Positions 10,710 to 18,841 of a DNA stretch of 56,068 bases are shown piece by piece (the first letter of the stretch is position 1; every line of letters begins with the position of its first letter). This DNA comes from Gammaproteobacteria bacterium. Lineage in GTDB: Bacteria > Pseudomonadota > Gammaproteobacteria > Steroidobacterales > Steroidobacteraceae. The notes under the pieces are model-generated. The model searched no databases and was not told the origin of the DNA. It saw nothing but the letters and a program-made list of their open reading frames with translations. The translations under genes were made by a program, and so were the position numbers. Location of the stretch: contig JABCZO010000027.1 of assembly GCA_013289615.1 (NCBI GenBank), forward strand, positions 1 through 56,068. Reading direction: 5' to 3'.

Positions 10710-11210
10710 TCAGATCTGGTTAGGCAGCGCGCCACAGGTCAGTGCCAGCCAGGTCTCGCCAGCTTCCGATCGAGCCTCGATGCACGCGTTCCGGCCCACC
10801 GCGCCATCGGTGGTGATCGTCTCCAGCCGTACCACCAGATCGGGCGGCGGCAGGGCTATGCCGGCACGCTCCGGCCATTCGACCAGCAGCAGCGTGCGAG
10901 CATTCAGGTAATCGCGCAGACCCAGCTGCTGCAGTTCGTCGGCGCCGTGCAGCCGGTACAGGTCGACATGCACCGCCTCGCCGGCGTGCACGCCGTAGGT
11001 CTCGATCAGCGCGTAGCTGGGGCTGCGCACCGGCTCCGCGACACCGAGTCCCTGCAACAGCGCGGCTGCCAGCGTGGTCTTTCCGGCACCAAGTTCGCCC
11101 GACAGGAAAACCAGCCGGGGCGCGCGCTCATCCCACGGGCAGCTGCGCGCCAGCGCCATCCCCAGGCGTTCAGTGTCGCGCGCGCTCGGCAGCCGCCAGG
11201 TTGCCTTCAT
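10710..11210 (-). CDS. tsaE: tRNA threonylcarbamoyladenosine biosynthesis ATPase TsaE
   Basis: TsaE is the ATPase that drives the TsaB-TsaD complex making t6A37 on ANN-decoding tRNAs. ATG 11210 overlaps the nnrD stop (ATGA) and gives 166 residues. The P-loop SGELGAGKTT lies at 37-46, followed by VRSPSYALIETY, HVDLYRL and LLLVEWPERAG, the usual TsaE pattern. An open frame extends upstream inside nnrD but has no family similarity. The protein is slightly longer than E. coli TsaE, with the extra residues at the C-terminus (EAGETWLALTCGALPNQI). Confidence 0.94.
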   Translation of the reverse strand: MKATWRLPSARDTERLGMALARSCPWDERAPRLVFLSGELGAGKTTLAAALLQGLGVAEPVRSPSYALIETYGVHAGEAVHVDLYRLHGADELQQLGLRDYLNARTLLLVEWPERAGIALPPPDLVVRLETITTDGAVGRNACIEARSEAGETWLALTCGALPNQI

Positions 11211-12706
11211 CGGCGCAGATTCACCCAGCGGTTCAACGCGTCGGCGAGCTCCAGCGCCAGGATGCCGCGCTCGCGATCGCGTGCCAGGTCGTCCCCCGCC
11301 AGCGCGTGCGCCATCACGCCGGCGCGCGCCGCCAGCCACGGATCGCGGCACTGACCCAGAATGCCGGCTATGGCGCCGGTCAGTACGTCGCCCATGCCGG
11401 CTGCGGCCATGCCCGGATTGCCGCGCTCGCAGATGGCGGGCATTGGGTTCGGCGCACCCGCGTGAATCACGCCGATCAACGTGCCGGCGCCCTTGAGTAC
11501 GATCACGGCGCCCGGGTGACGCAGCGTGAGCGCGCGTAGCGCCGCCATGCGATCCGCCTGCACCGCCTCGGTGCTGGAGTCGAGCAGCCTTGCGGCCTCT
11601 CCAGGGTGCGGGGTAAGCACCGACCCCGATGGGGCAATAAGGCGGCGTACGGCCAGAAGATTCAAAGCATCGGCGTCGATCACCAGAGCCTTGCCGCTGG
11701 CCAGCGTGCGTTCGAGCAGTGCCTGCGCCCAGTCGGAGCGGCCCAGCCCGGGACCGATCGCTACCACGTCGGCCGCGCCCAGCGGCGCTGCCAGCTCATC
11801 GGCGCGCTCCACTCCGTGCGCGATCAGTTCCGGGCGCCCGGCGACGATCGCGGCCAGATTTTCGCGCGCGGTCGCCACCGTCACCAGACCGGCGCCGACA
11901 CGCAGGCACGCCTCGCCGGCCAGTCTGACCGCTCCGGGCATGCCGGGGCCGCCGCCGACGATCAGGACCCGGCCGAAGTCGCCCTTATTTGCCTGCCGAC
12001 GTCGCGACGGCAGTGCGCGCGCAATCTCGCCCTCTCCCAGTCGCTCCAGCAGCGCAGTGAATCGCGGCTCCGGCGGTGTTGCCACCTCCAGATCGTCGAA
12101 CACTAGCCGCCCCGCATACTCTGGCCCGTCGCCCAAAAACAGACCGGTCTTCAGCGCCACGAAGCTGATGGTGCAATCGGCCCGCACCGCGGCGCCCATC
12201 ACCGCGCCGTCGTCGGCATTCAGGCCCGAGGGCAGATCGAGCGCCAGCACCGGACGGGCACAGGCGTTGATCGCCTGGATCGCCTCCTTCATTGGCGAGC
12301 GAACCGCGCTCGTCAGTCCGGTTCCCAGCAGCGCGTCGACGATCACGTCGGCCCGCGCCAGCAACAAAGCGCCATACGGAACCACCTGCCCGCCGCTGGA
12401 ACGAAAATCCTGCCAGGCGCTGCGCGCATCGCCGCCAAGCTGCTCGGGCGCGGTGACGGCCAGCACCGTGACCGACAGTCCGGCGGCCTGGGCAAAGCGC
12501 GCCAGTACGTAGCCATCGCCGCCGTTGTTGCCGCCGCCGGCCACCACCGCGACCTCGAGCGCCTTGGGCCAACGGCTACGCAGGGCGCGCAGCGCCGCTT
12601 CCCCGGCGCGTTTCATCAGCGTATAGCCGCTCGTGCCCTGCGCGATCGCGTGAGCGTCGAGGGCGCGCACTTGCGCCGCGGAATACAACAGACTGGCAGC
12701 CGACAT
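11207..12706 (-). CDS. nnrD: bifunctional NAD(P)H-hydrate epimerase / ADP-dependent dehydratase
   Basis: This metabolite-repair enzyme converts damaged, hydrated NAD(P)H back to the cofactor. Residues 1 to about 215 form the YjeF_N epimerase domain (VAVVAGGGNNGGDGYVLARF, LDLPSGLNADDG). The rest is the ribokinase-like dehydratase domain (RVLIVGGGPGMPGAVRLAGE, DADALNLL, LTPHPGEAARLL, and GMGDVLTGAIAGIL with the catalytic Asp). At 499 residues it is a full-length fusion. ATG 12706 lies only six bases after a perfect TATAAT on the minus strand, so the mRNA may be leaderless. It is divergent from queG with a 32-base gap and heads the long minus-strand operon. Some annotations call this fused gene nnr or yjeF. 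Confidence 0.95.
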   Translation of the reverse strand: MSAASLLYSAAQVRALDAHAIAQGTSGYTLMKRAGEAALRALRSRWPKALEVAVVAGGGNNGGDGYVLARFAQAAGLSVTVLAVTAPEQLGGDARSAWQDFRSSGGQVVPYGALLLARADVIVDALLGTGLTSAVRSPMKEAIQAINACARPVLALDLPSGLNADDGAVMGAAVRADCTISFVALKTGLFLGDGPEYAGRLVFDDLEVATPPEPRFTALLERLGEGEIARALPSRRRQANKGDFGRVLIVGGGPGMPGAVRLAGEACLRVGAGLVTVATARENLAAIVAGRPELIAHGVERADELAAPLGAADVVAIGPGLGRSDWAQALLERTLASGKALVIDADALNLLAVRRLIAPSGSVLTPHPGEAARLLDSSTEAVQADRMAALRALTLRHPGAVIVLKGAGTLIGVIHAGAPNPMPAICERGNPGMAAAGMGDVLTGAIAGILGQCRDPWLAARAGVMAHALAGDDLARDRERGILALELADALNRWVNLRR

Positions 12707-12720
12707 GGTGCGATTATACT
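12693..12720. promoter_or_regulatory. overlapping divergent promoters of nnrD and queG
   Basis: The 32-base gap carries TATACT (12715-12720, plus strand) with a weak CTGGCA -35 at 12693-12698 and a 16-base spacer, facing queG. On the minus strand TATAAT occupies 12718-12713, six bases before the nnrD ATG, which would place transcription start at or next to that ATG. The two -10 boxes overlap, so the promoters cannot both be occupied. Read from sequence only. Confidence 0.5.
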
Positions 12721-12738
12721 GGGCCGATTAGCGCCGCC

Positions 12739-13875
12739 ATGCACCAGCCTTCTGCAGCCACACTCACGGCTTTACCCACGGCGCTCGCACTGCGGGCCGC
12801 GATCGCGCACTCGGCGCAGCAACTCGGGCTCGATGCCATCGGTGTCAGCGAAGTCACACTGAGTGAAGACGAGCGTCACCTCGAGCGCTGGCTCGAGCGC
12901 GGCTGGCACGGCGAGATGCACTACATGGCCCGGCACGGCCGCAAGCGCGGCCGGCCGGACGAGCTGGTGCCCGGCACTCTGCGCGTGATCTCGGCGCGCA
13001 TGAATTACCGTGCGCGCGAGGCGCGCGCAGCCGAAGCGGTATTGGGCGACCCCGCCAGCGGCTACATCTCGCGCTACGCGCTCGGCCGTGATTATCACAA
13101 GGTGCTGCGCCGGATCCTGCGCCAGCTCGCCGCCGCGGTGGCGGCGCTCGCCGGCCCACACGGTTATCGGGTGTTCGTCGACAGCGCACCGGTGCTGGAG
13201 AAGGCGCTGGCGCGCAACGCCGGGCTCGGCTGGATCGGCAAGCACACCAACCTGATCGCCCGCGACGCCGGCTCATGGTTCTTCCTCGGTGAGGTGTTTA
13301 CCGACCTGCCGCTGCTGCCCGACACGCCGGCCGATGCGCATTGCGGCAGTTGCTCGGCCTGCATTCCCGCCTGCCCGACCGGCGCGATCGTGGCGCCGTA
13401 TCAGCTCGATGCGCGCCGCTGCATTTCCTATCTCACCATCGAACTGGAGGGCTCGATTCCGCCGCAGTTGCGTGCCGCCATGGGCAATCGCATCTACGGC
13501 TGCGACGACTGCCAGCTGGTGTGTCCGTGGAATAAGTTTGCGCGCGACGCCTCGCACCCGGATTTCCGCGTGCGTCACGCCCTGGATTCGCAGCAATTGA
13601 CGGTGCTGTTCGGCTGGAGCGCCGAGCAGTTCGAGCAGTGCATGCGCGGCTCGGCGATCTATCGCATCGGCTATGAGCGCTGGTTGCGCAATATCGCGGT
13701 CGCCCTGGGTAACGCTGCCACCTGCAGCGCGGTGCTCGCGGCGCTCGAAGCGCGCCGCGAACATACTTCAGCGCTGGTGCGCGAACACGTGGATTGGGCG
13801 CTGCTACAGCACCGCGGTCGTGCCGAGGCGGCGGCCGCGGTCGCGACCGCAACCGCGACCGCAACCGCATCGTGA
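12739..13875 (+). CDS. queG: epoxyqueuosine reductase
   Basis: QueG is a cobalamin- and iron-sulfur-dependent enzyme that reduces epoxyqueuosine to queuosine in the wobble position of tRNA. The 378-residue protein has the catalytic Asp148 region (DSAPVLEKALARNAGLGWIGKH). Two 4Fe-4S clusters are formed by Cys202, Cys205, Cys208, Cys212, Cys228, Cys255, Cys258 and Cys262 (CGSCSACIPACPTGA and CDDCQLVCPWN). A HEAT-like helical C-terminus follows. The last residues are an Ala-Thr run encoded by a 12-base tandem repeat at 13843-13866, not part of the family core. It is divergent from nnrD, as in many gammaproteobacteria, and convergent with panC seven bases later. Confidence 0.96.
   Translation: MHQPSAATLTALPTALALRAAIAHSAQQLGLDAIGVSEVTLSEDERHLERWLERGWHGEMHYMARHGRKRGRPDELVPGTLRVISARMNYRAREARAAEAVLGDPASGYISRYALGRDYHKVLRRILRQLAAAVAALAGPHGYRVFVDSAPVLEKALARNAGLGWIGKHTNLIARDAGSWFFLGEVFTDLPLLPDTPADAHCGSCSACIPACPTGAIVAPYQLDARRCISYLTIELEGSIPPQLRAAMGNRIYGCDDCQLVCPWNKFARDASHPDFRVRHALDSQQLTVLFGWSAEQFEQCMRGSAIYRIGYERWLRNIAVALGNAATCSAVLAALEARREHTSALVREHVDWALLQHRGRAEAAAAVATATATATAS
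13843..13866 (+). repeat. 12-base tandem repeat at the 3' end of queG
   Basis: GCGACCGCAACC occurs twice in tandem inside the queG frame and encodes Ala-Thr pairs just before the stop. The codons stay in frame, so copy-number change would only lengthen or shorten the tail. Confidence 0.6.
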
Positions 13876-13882
13876 GCGCCGG

Positions 13883-14734
13883 CTACGGTCGATGGGTGCG
13901 CAGATTATCGATCAGGCGCGCGCGCCCGAGCCTGACTGCGGTGAGCACCACCAGATCGCTCGACTCGGCACTGGCGGCGCTCAGGTCGGCCGCATTCCTG
14001 ATCGCAAAGTAATCCACGCTCATGCCGGCGCGCTCGAGCATCAGGCTGCCTTCGCGCTCAAGCTCGGCATGCTCGCTGCTGCCGCCGTAGATCGCGCGTA
14101 CCGCCTGGCTGAGCGAGTGATGAATCACCGGCGCGCGCGCGCGCTCCGCGGCGCTCAGGTAGCGATTGCGCGAGCTCAGTGCGAGTCCGTCCGGAGCACG
14201 AACGGTCGGCGCACCGACGATTTCCACCGGCAGCGCCAGGTCGAGCGTCATGTGGCGCACCACCAGCAGCTGCTGATAGTCCTTCTCGCCGAACACCGCG
14301 ACATCCGGCGCCACGATGCCGAACAGCTTCGCCACCACGGTCGCCACGCCATCGAAATGACCAGGCCGGAAGCGCCCGTCCAGGATGTCGGACAACCCGC
14401 GCACCACGATCAGCGTTCTCTGGTCGCCGCCATGCGGATACATGTCGGCAACGCTCGGGGCGAACAGCAGATCGCAACGCGCTTCCTGCAGCAGCAGCTG
14501 GTCCTCATCCAGCGTGCGCGGGTAGCCGCTGTAGTCCTCGCTCGGTCCGAACTGCAACGGATTCACGAAGATGCTCGCCACCACGCGATCGCCGCGATAG
14601 CGCGCCGCCGCCAGCAGGCTCATGTGGCCGGCGTGAAGATTGCCCATGGTCGGCACGAACGCGACGCGCAGCCCGGCGGCGCGCCATTGCTCCACGCGCG
14701 CGCGCACGGCATCGACCGTGCTCAGCGTTTCCAT
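13883..14734 (-). CDS. panC: pantothenate synthetase
   Basis: PanC condenses pantoate and beta-alanine with ATP to give pantothenate. ATG 14734 gives 283 residues of standard length (METLSTVDAVRARVEQWRAAG). A TTG at 14746, overlapping the panB stop, would add four residues. The adenylylation motif FVPTMGNLHAGHMSLL contains HAGH at about 34-37. Other marks are VFGEKDYQQLLVVRHM and PDGLALSSRNRYLS, the KMSKS-like loop. It follows panB directly and ends seven bases from the convergent queG stop. Confidence 0.97.
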   Translation of the reverse strand: METLSTVDAVRARVEQWRAAGLRVAFVPTMGNLHAGHMSLLAAARYRGDRVVASIFVNPLQFGPSEDYSGYPRTLDEDQLLLQEARCDLLFAPSVADMYPHGGDQRTLIVVRGLSDILDGRFRPGHFDGVATVVAKLFGIVAPDVAVFGEKDYQQLLVVRHMTLDLALPVEIVGAPTVRAPDGLALSSRNRYLSAAERARAPVIHHSLSQAVRAIYGGSSEHAELEREGSLMLERAGMSVDYFAIRNAADLSAASAESSDLVVLTAVRLGRARLIDNLRTHRP

Positions 14735-14742
14735 CGCCCGGA

Positions 14743-15570
14743 TCAAAAGCAGTGTTCCGGCGCCGGATACTCGCCGGTTTTGACCGCCTGCACATAGCGC
14801 GCGACCGCGGCCTGTGGCGAATCGCTGCCGGATATGAAGTTGCGCACGAAACGCGGCTTACGGCCCGCGGTGAGGTCGAGGATGTCGTACAGCACCAGGA
14901 TCTGGCCATCGGTGTCCGGCCCGGCGCCGATGCCGATCACCGGCACTTTGACTGCCTGGGAAATTGCGCGCCCGAGCGCGGCTGGAATGCACTCCAGCAG
15001 CACCAGATCCGCTCCCGCCGCTTCCAGCGCCAACGCGTCCTCGAGCATGCGGCGTGCGGCTTCGTCTTCACGGCCCTGCACGCGAAAGCCACCGGTCTTA
15101 TGCACCGATTGCGGCCGCAGGCCCAGGTGCGCGCACACCGCGATGTCATGGCTGGCGAGGAACTCGACAATCTCGGTCTGCGCCTTGCCGCTCTCGAGCT
15201 TGACCATGCGCGCCCCGCCCTCCTGCATCAGACGCACGGCATTCGCCAGTGCCAGCTCGCGCGACGGATAGCTCATGAACGGCAGATCGACGATCAGGAA
15301 AGGCCGATGCAGGCCACGCGCGACCGCGGCGCCGTGATACACCATGTGATCCATGTTGACCGGTACGGTGGTGTCGTGACCCTGAATCACCATGCCCAGT
15401 GAGTCACCCACCAGCACCACGTCGACGCCCGCGGCATCCAGCAGCGCGGCGAAGGTGGCGTCGTAGGCGGTCAGGCAGGCGATCTTCTCGCCACGCTGTT
15501 TCATCTGTGCGAGTGTGTTGAGCGTGACCGACGGACGCTCGGAGTCGCGCTGTTGCAGGTGGGTGTACAT
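14743..15570 (-). CDS. panB: 3-methyl-2-oxobutanoate hydroxymethyltransferase
   Basis: PanB adds a hydroxymethyl group from 5,10-methylene-THF to 2-oxoisovalerate, giving ketopantoate for pantothenate synthesis. The 275-residue TIM barrel has the family segments CLTAYDATFAALLD, VLVGDSLGMVIQGHDTTVPV (metal-binding Asp), MVKLESG, CAHLGLRPQSVHKTGGF and VIGIGAGPDTDGQILVLYD. It starts nine bases after the upstream deoxynucleoside kinase gene and slightly overlaps the possible early panC start, so panB-panC form one transcript. Confidence 0.97.
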   Translation of the reverse strand: MYTHLQQRDSERPSVTLNTLAQMKQRGEKIACLTAYDATFAALLDAAGVDVVLVGDSLGMVIQGHDTTVPVNMDHMVYHGAAVARGLHRPFLIVDLPFMSYPSRELALANAVRLMQEGGARMVKLESGKAQTEIVEFLASHDIAVCAHLGLRPQSVHKTGGFRVQGREDEAARRMLEDALALEAAGADLVLLECIPAALGRAISQAVKVPVIGIGAGPDTDGQILVLYDILDLTAGRKPRFVRNFISGSDSPQAAVARYVQAVKTGEYPAPEHCF

Positions 15571-15579
15571 CGACAGCTC

Positions 15580-16239
15580 CTATAGCGCCGCGTGCCGCAT
15601 GGGATTGTAGTAAAGCCGACCCCGGCGCAGGCGCCGGATCGCCGCCAGCAGTTCCTCGTAGTCCTCTTCCGTGTTCACCGGATCGATGGTAGCGGCATTG
15701 ACGATCAGCAGCGGAGCTGAATCGTATTCGTGAAAGAAGCGCGCGTAGGCATCGTTGAGCCGTTCGAGGTAGCCACGATCGATGAACTGCTCGTGCTGGA
15801 TGCCGCGGCGGGCGATGCGGGCCAGCAGCACGTCGACCGGCGCCTGCAGATAGATCACAAGGTCGGGCTTGGGCGCTTCGATCGCCAGCTGGGCGTGGAC
15901 CCGATCGTACAGGCGGTATTCCTCTTCATCGAGCGTGGTGCGTGCGAACAGCCGATCCTTGTCAATCAGGTAGTCGGCGACCCGTAGCGGCGCGAACAGA
16001 TCGTGCTGCTTGAGGGCAGCCAGCTGCTGCGCGCGCTGAAACAGGAAATGCAGCTGTGCCGGCAGCGCGCCGGCGCGCGGATTGCGGTAGAAGCGCTCCA
16101 GGAACGGATTCTCATCGGCGTGCTCCAGGATCAGCTCGGCCGACAGCGTCGACGCCAGCTTGGCCGCCAGAGTGGTCTTGCCGACCCCGATCGGCCCCTC
16201 GATGACGATGAAACGGTGGGGCAGAATTTCAGGCGTCAT
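15580..16239 (-). CDS. deoxynucleoside kinase (dCK/dGK family)
   Basis: This enzyme phosphorylates a deoxynucleoside at the 5' position, a salvage step. ATG 16239 gives 219 residues beginning MTPEILPHRFIVIEG. The P-loop GPIGVGKT is at about 15-22. The LFQRAQQLAALKQ, DYLIDKDRLFARTTL and YLQAPVDVLLARIARRGIQHEQFI segments match the deoxyadenosine/deoxyguanosine kinase family (COG1428-like). The frame is open further upstream, but that part lies in folK. It sits between folK and panB, a common gammaproteobacterial arrangement. Which base it prefers cannot be read from the sequence. Confidence 0.9.
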   Translation of the reverse strand: MTPEILPHRFIVIEGPIGVGKTTLAAKLASTLSAELILEHADENPFLERFYRNPRAGALPAQLHFLFQRAQQLAALKQHDLFAPLRVADYLIDKDRLFARTTLDEEEYRLYDRVHAQLAIEAPKPDLVIYLQAPVDVLLARIARRGIQHEQFIDRGYLERLNDAYARFFHEYDSAPLLIVNAATIDPVNTEEDYEELLAAIRRLRRGRLYYNPMRHAAL

Positions 16240-16741
16240 GCGTGATCGATCTGTCGTCCAGACGCCAAATACCCGCGGGATCGGCGCGGGCCGCAAGCTC
16301 GGCGACACGCCCGCAGCCCGGCACGTTCAGCCCGGGTGCCACTTCAAGCAGAGGATACAGAACGAAGTTGCGCTGCACTATCCCGGGATGCGGCAGCGTA
16401 AGCTCTGGGCGGTCGAGCCGCTGCTCACCGAACAGCAGCAGGTCGAGGTCGATACGGCGCGGTCCCCAGCGTACCCGTGGCGGCTCGCGACCCAGAGCGC
16501 TCTCGAGCGCGCGCAGGGAACTGAAAAACGCATCCACCTCGAGCTGGGAGAGCATTGCGGCCACCGCGTTGACGAAGTCCGGCTGTGCCGCCGGGCCCAG
16601 CGGCCTTGACCCGTAGAGCGAGGATTGCCGCACCAGGCGTGTCTGCGGAACGTCGGCCAATGCCGCGAGCGCGCGGCGTACCTGGCCGGCGGGCTCATCC
16701 AGATTGCTGCCGATGCCAACGTAGGCCGGATGCCACAGCAT
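16229..16741 (-). CDS. folK: 2-amino-4-hydroxy-6-hydroxymethyldihydropteridine diphosphokinase
   Basis: FolK transfers pyrophosphate from ATP to 6-hydroxymethyl-dihydropterin in folate synthesis. The 170-residue protein carries YVGIGSNLDEPAGQVRRAL, the pterin/ATP segment GPRRIDLDLLLFGEQRLDRPELTLPHPG and FVLYPLLEVAP. Its ATG (16741) abuts the pcnB stop and its 3' end overlaps the next kinase gene by 11 bases, so the folK-kinase-panB-panC block looks translationally coupled. Confidence 0.96.
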   Translation of the reverse strand: MLWHPAYVGIGSNLDEPAGQVRRALAALADVPQTRLVRQSSLYGSRPLGPAAQPDFVNAVAAMLSQLEVDAFFSSLRALESALGREPPRVRWGPRRIDLDLLLFGEQRLDRPELTLPHPGIVQRNFVLYPLLEVAPGLNVPGCGRVAELAARADPAGIWRLDDRSITHDA

Positions 16742-18382
16742 TCAGGCCGGGCCCGGAAAGCCGCGCCGGCGGCGGCGCCGGCGACGTGTCCGGCGCCCCG
16801 CCGAGTCGGCCGCGGCGCCGGCCTCGCTAGACGCAGGCGCGGGCGGCCCGTCGGACCCACGCGCTTCATCCAGCCGTTGCGGCTCATACAACGCCGACTG
16901 CACCGGCGTGCCTTGCAGCGGGGGCGGGGTGGCAGCCGTGCCGGGTACGGGGAAGGTTTTCGCTGCCGGGCGCGGTCTCGGCAGCGCATCGAGCATTCGC
17001 ACCCGCCCCTCAGGCGACACCTCCTGCATACGGGTCCACCAGGCCGCGATATCGGCCGGGGCCAGTCCCAGCTGCGCGCGCAGCGCCAGTAGATCGAAGG
17101 CCGCCCGGAAACGGGGCTGCTCGAGCAGTCGCAATGCGCGCTTGCCGCGCGGCTGTTCCAGCCGCGGCTGGAACGCGTACATCTCCCGCAGGCCCAGCGC
17201 CACGCGCCTCGGAATCGTCACGCGTGCCGAGGCCTCGCGCAGCACGCGATCGCAGGCCTCGACAATCGCTCCGATCTCGTGCCAGCGTTGCCGCGGCAGC
17301 GACTCGATCGCCTCGGCGATCGGGCCATACAGCAGCAGCGCGAACAGGAACGTCGGCGTGACCGGCTTGTCCGCGGCGACCCGCACATCGGTATTGCGCA
17401 GGCCCTGTTGCAGCAGCTGCTCGACCAGGCCACCGGGATGTTTCGCCAGGTAGCGCTCGATCGCCGGAAACAGCACTTCCAGCAGCGATCGCCGGCGTAG
17501 CACCGCAAGGCTGGCCTCGCCGTGGCCGGTCAGGAACAGCTTCAGGGTTTCGTCGAACAAACGCGCAGCCGGCACACCGGTCAGCAGGCCGCGCAGTCGC
17601 AGCATCGGTTCCGCCGTCGCGGGCTCGATCGCAAAGCCAAGCTTGGCCTCGAAGCGCGCCGCACGCAGCATGCGCACCGGATCCTCGCGATAGCGCGTCT
17701 CCGGATCGCCGATCATGCGCAGGCGCTGCGCGCTCAGATCCTCGGCGCCGCCCACATAGTCCCATAACGAAAAGTCGGCAATGTTGTAATACAGCGCGTT
17801 GACGGTGAAATCGCGCCGCCAGACATCCTCCTCGATGCTGCCATAGACGTTGTCGCGCAGCAGGCGGCCGTGCGTATCCAGCACGCGTTCATTGTCGATT
17901 GAGGCGAGTTCCGACTCCTCATCGAGCTCCGGCGCCTCGCCCTCTTCCGGATCCGCCTCCGGCAACGGCTCCTCGCTCGGTGACGGCGCGGTCGCGGCGC
18001 GAAACGTCGCCACTTCGATCACCTCGCGGCCGTACACGATATGCGCCAGGCGAAAGCGCCGTCCGACCAGGCGCGAATTTCGAAACAGCGACCTGACTTC
18101 ATCCGGCAGCGCATTGGTGGCGACATCGAAATCCTTCGGATAGCGCCCGAGCATCACGTCGCGCACGCACCCGCCGACCAGGAACGCCTGGTAGCCGGCA
18201 TCCTTCAGGCGGTAGAGCACGCGCAGCGCGTTGCCGGAAATATTCGAGCGGGAGATGGTGTGATCGGCGCGGGCAATGACGCGCGGAGCCGAGCCGATGG
18301 GGAGTGCTGGGGGGGTATCGTTCAAATCGTCCAATCCGCTTGAGCAATCGAAGGGGACGTCTATAATACCGCGCCTCTTCAA
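16742..18382 (-). CDS. pcnB: poly(A) polymerase I
   Basis: PcnB adds 3' poly(A) tails that mark RNA for decay. It has the nucleotidyltransferase signature LVGGCVRDVMLGRYPKDFDVATNA with the catalytic Asp pair, then RNSRLVGRRFRLAHIVYG and RRDFTVNALYYN. The RNA-binding helical domain follows, then a Pro-rich linker and a strongly basic C-terminus with an eight-Arg run (RRTRRRRRRRRG). An acidic insert (PEEGEAPELDEESE) interrupts the N-terminal domain. The frame opens at TTG 18382, but that start would sit within the tRNA-Glu promoter region; TTG 18334 or TTG 18325 is more credible, giving about 527-530 residues. Confidence 0.92.
   Translation of the reverse strand: MKRRGIIDVPFDCSSGLDDLNDTPPALPIGSAPRVIARADHTISRSNISGNALRVLYRLKDAGYQAFLVGGCVRDVMLGRYPKDFDVATNALPDEVRSLFRNSRLVGRRFRLAHIVYGREVIEVATFRAATAPSPSEEPLPEADPEEGEAPELDEESELASIDNERVLDTHGRLLRDNVYGSIEEDVWRRDFTVNALYYNIADFSLWDYVGGAEDLSAQRLRMIGDPETRYREDPVRMLRAARFEAKLGFAIEPATAEPMLRLRGLLTGVPAARLFDETLKLFLTGHGEASLAVLRRRSLLEVLFPAIERYLAKHPGGLVEQLLQQGLRNTDVRVAADKPVTPTFLFALLLYGPIAEAIESLPRQRWHEIGAIVEACDRVLREASARVTIPRRVALGLREMYAFQPRLEQPRGKRALRLLEQPRFRAAFDLLALRAQLGLAPADIAAWWTRMQEVSPEGRVRMLDALPRPRPAAKTFPVPGTAATPPPLQGTPVQSALYEPQRLDEARGSDGPPAPASSEAGAAADSAGRRTRRRRRRRRGFPGPA
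18340..18367 (+). promoter_or_regulatory. promoter of tRNA-Glu
   Basis: TTGAGC at 18340-18345 and a perfect TATAAT at 18362-18367 are separated by 16 bases. A GC-rich discriminator follows (ACCGCGCC), as is common at stable-RNA promoters under stringent control. The predicted start is about 25 bases before the mature tRNA. It overlaps the earliest possible pcnB codons on the other strand. Confidence 0.75.
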
Positions 18383-18399
18383 AGCCCCCCGGTCTCGCT

Positions 18400-18475
18400 G
18401 CTCCCTTCGTCTAGAGGCCTAGGACACGGCCCTCTCAAGGCTGGAACACGAGTTCGAATCTCGTAGGGAGCGCCA
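18400..18475 (+). tRNA. tRNA-Glu (anticodon CTC)
   Basis: The 76-base sequence folds as a cloverleaf. The acceptor GCTCCCT pairs with AGGGAGC, and the D arm lies in GTCTAGAGGCCTAGGAC. The anticodon stem CGGCC/GGCTG encloses loop CTCTCAA with anticodon CTC, and the T arm is ACGAG-TTCGAAT-CTCGT. Discriminator G and an encoded CCA follow. CTC reads GAG, the main Glu codon in such GC-rich genomes, and supplements the usual TTC isoacceptor, which is not in this window. No integrase or duplicated 3' end is visible nearby. Confidence 0.95.
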
Positions 18476-18512
18476 TCCGGGTCCTCGCCCCCCGACAGCC
18501 TTTGGCCCGGAT
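18475..18512 (+). terminator. possible weak terminator after tRNA-Glu
   Basis: ATCCGGG (18475-18481) and CCCGGAT (18506-18512) form an inverted repeat with a long loop of 24 bases and no T run. It lies between the tRNA and the convergent membrane-protein gene. It is weak as an intrinsic terminator and may be coincidental. Confidence 0.25.
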
Positions 18513-18838
18513 CAGGCCGGCTTAAAGCTGCTCCAGCGCGGCCGCGGATGGCGTCTGCCGGCAAGGAATGTGGAAATCAGCCCCGGTAACATCAGGATCA
18601 GGCGCGGTGCGGCCACGATCAGCGCGAGCAGCGGCGACCAATGCCACACCAGCAGCGCGCCGAAAAAGACAGCGATCTGCAGCGGCAGCAGGATTCCCGA
18701 CAGCAGCAGTGCAAGCGCGATCGCGATCGCCCAATCCACTCCGATTAACTGCTCGAGCCCGAGCATGGCAAGCCACAGGCGCAGTACGGTGAGCGCCGTC
18801 AGCAGCAGCAGCAACACAACGCGCATCAGAATCTTCAT
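18512..18838 (-). CDS. small integral membrane protein, unknown function
   Basis: A 108-residue protein with about three hydrophobic helices: residues 4-25 (LMRVVLLLLLTALTVLRLWLA), 33-62 (GVDWAIAIALALLLSGILLPLQIAVFFGAL) and 68-90 (SPLLALIVAAPRLILMLPGL). A short basic C-terminus (AGRRHPRPRWSS) follows. It begins three bases after the stop of the CHAD gene, so the two are very likely co-transcribed. I do not recognise a family. An association with the CHAD protein at the membrane is only an inference from spacing. Confidence 0.7.
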   Translation of the reverse strand: MKILMRVVLLLLLTALTVLRLWLAMLGLEQLIGVDWAIAIALALLLSGILLPLQIAVFFGALLVWHWSPLLALIVAAPRLILMLPGLISTFLAGRRHPRPRWSSFKPA

Positions 18839-18841
18839 TGT

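Noticed and set aside
18400..18475. tRNA-Glu as an integration site of a genomic island
   Set aside because: No integrase, no duplicated tRNA 3' end and ordinary neighbours on both sides.
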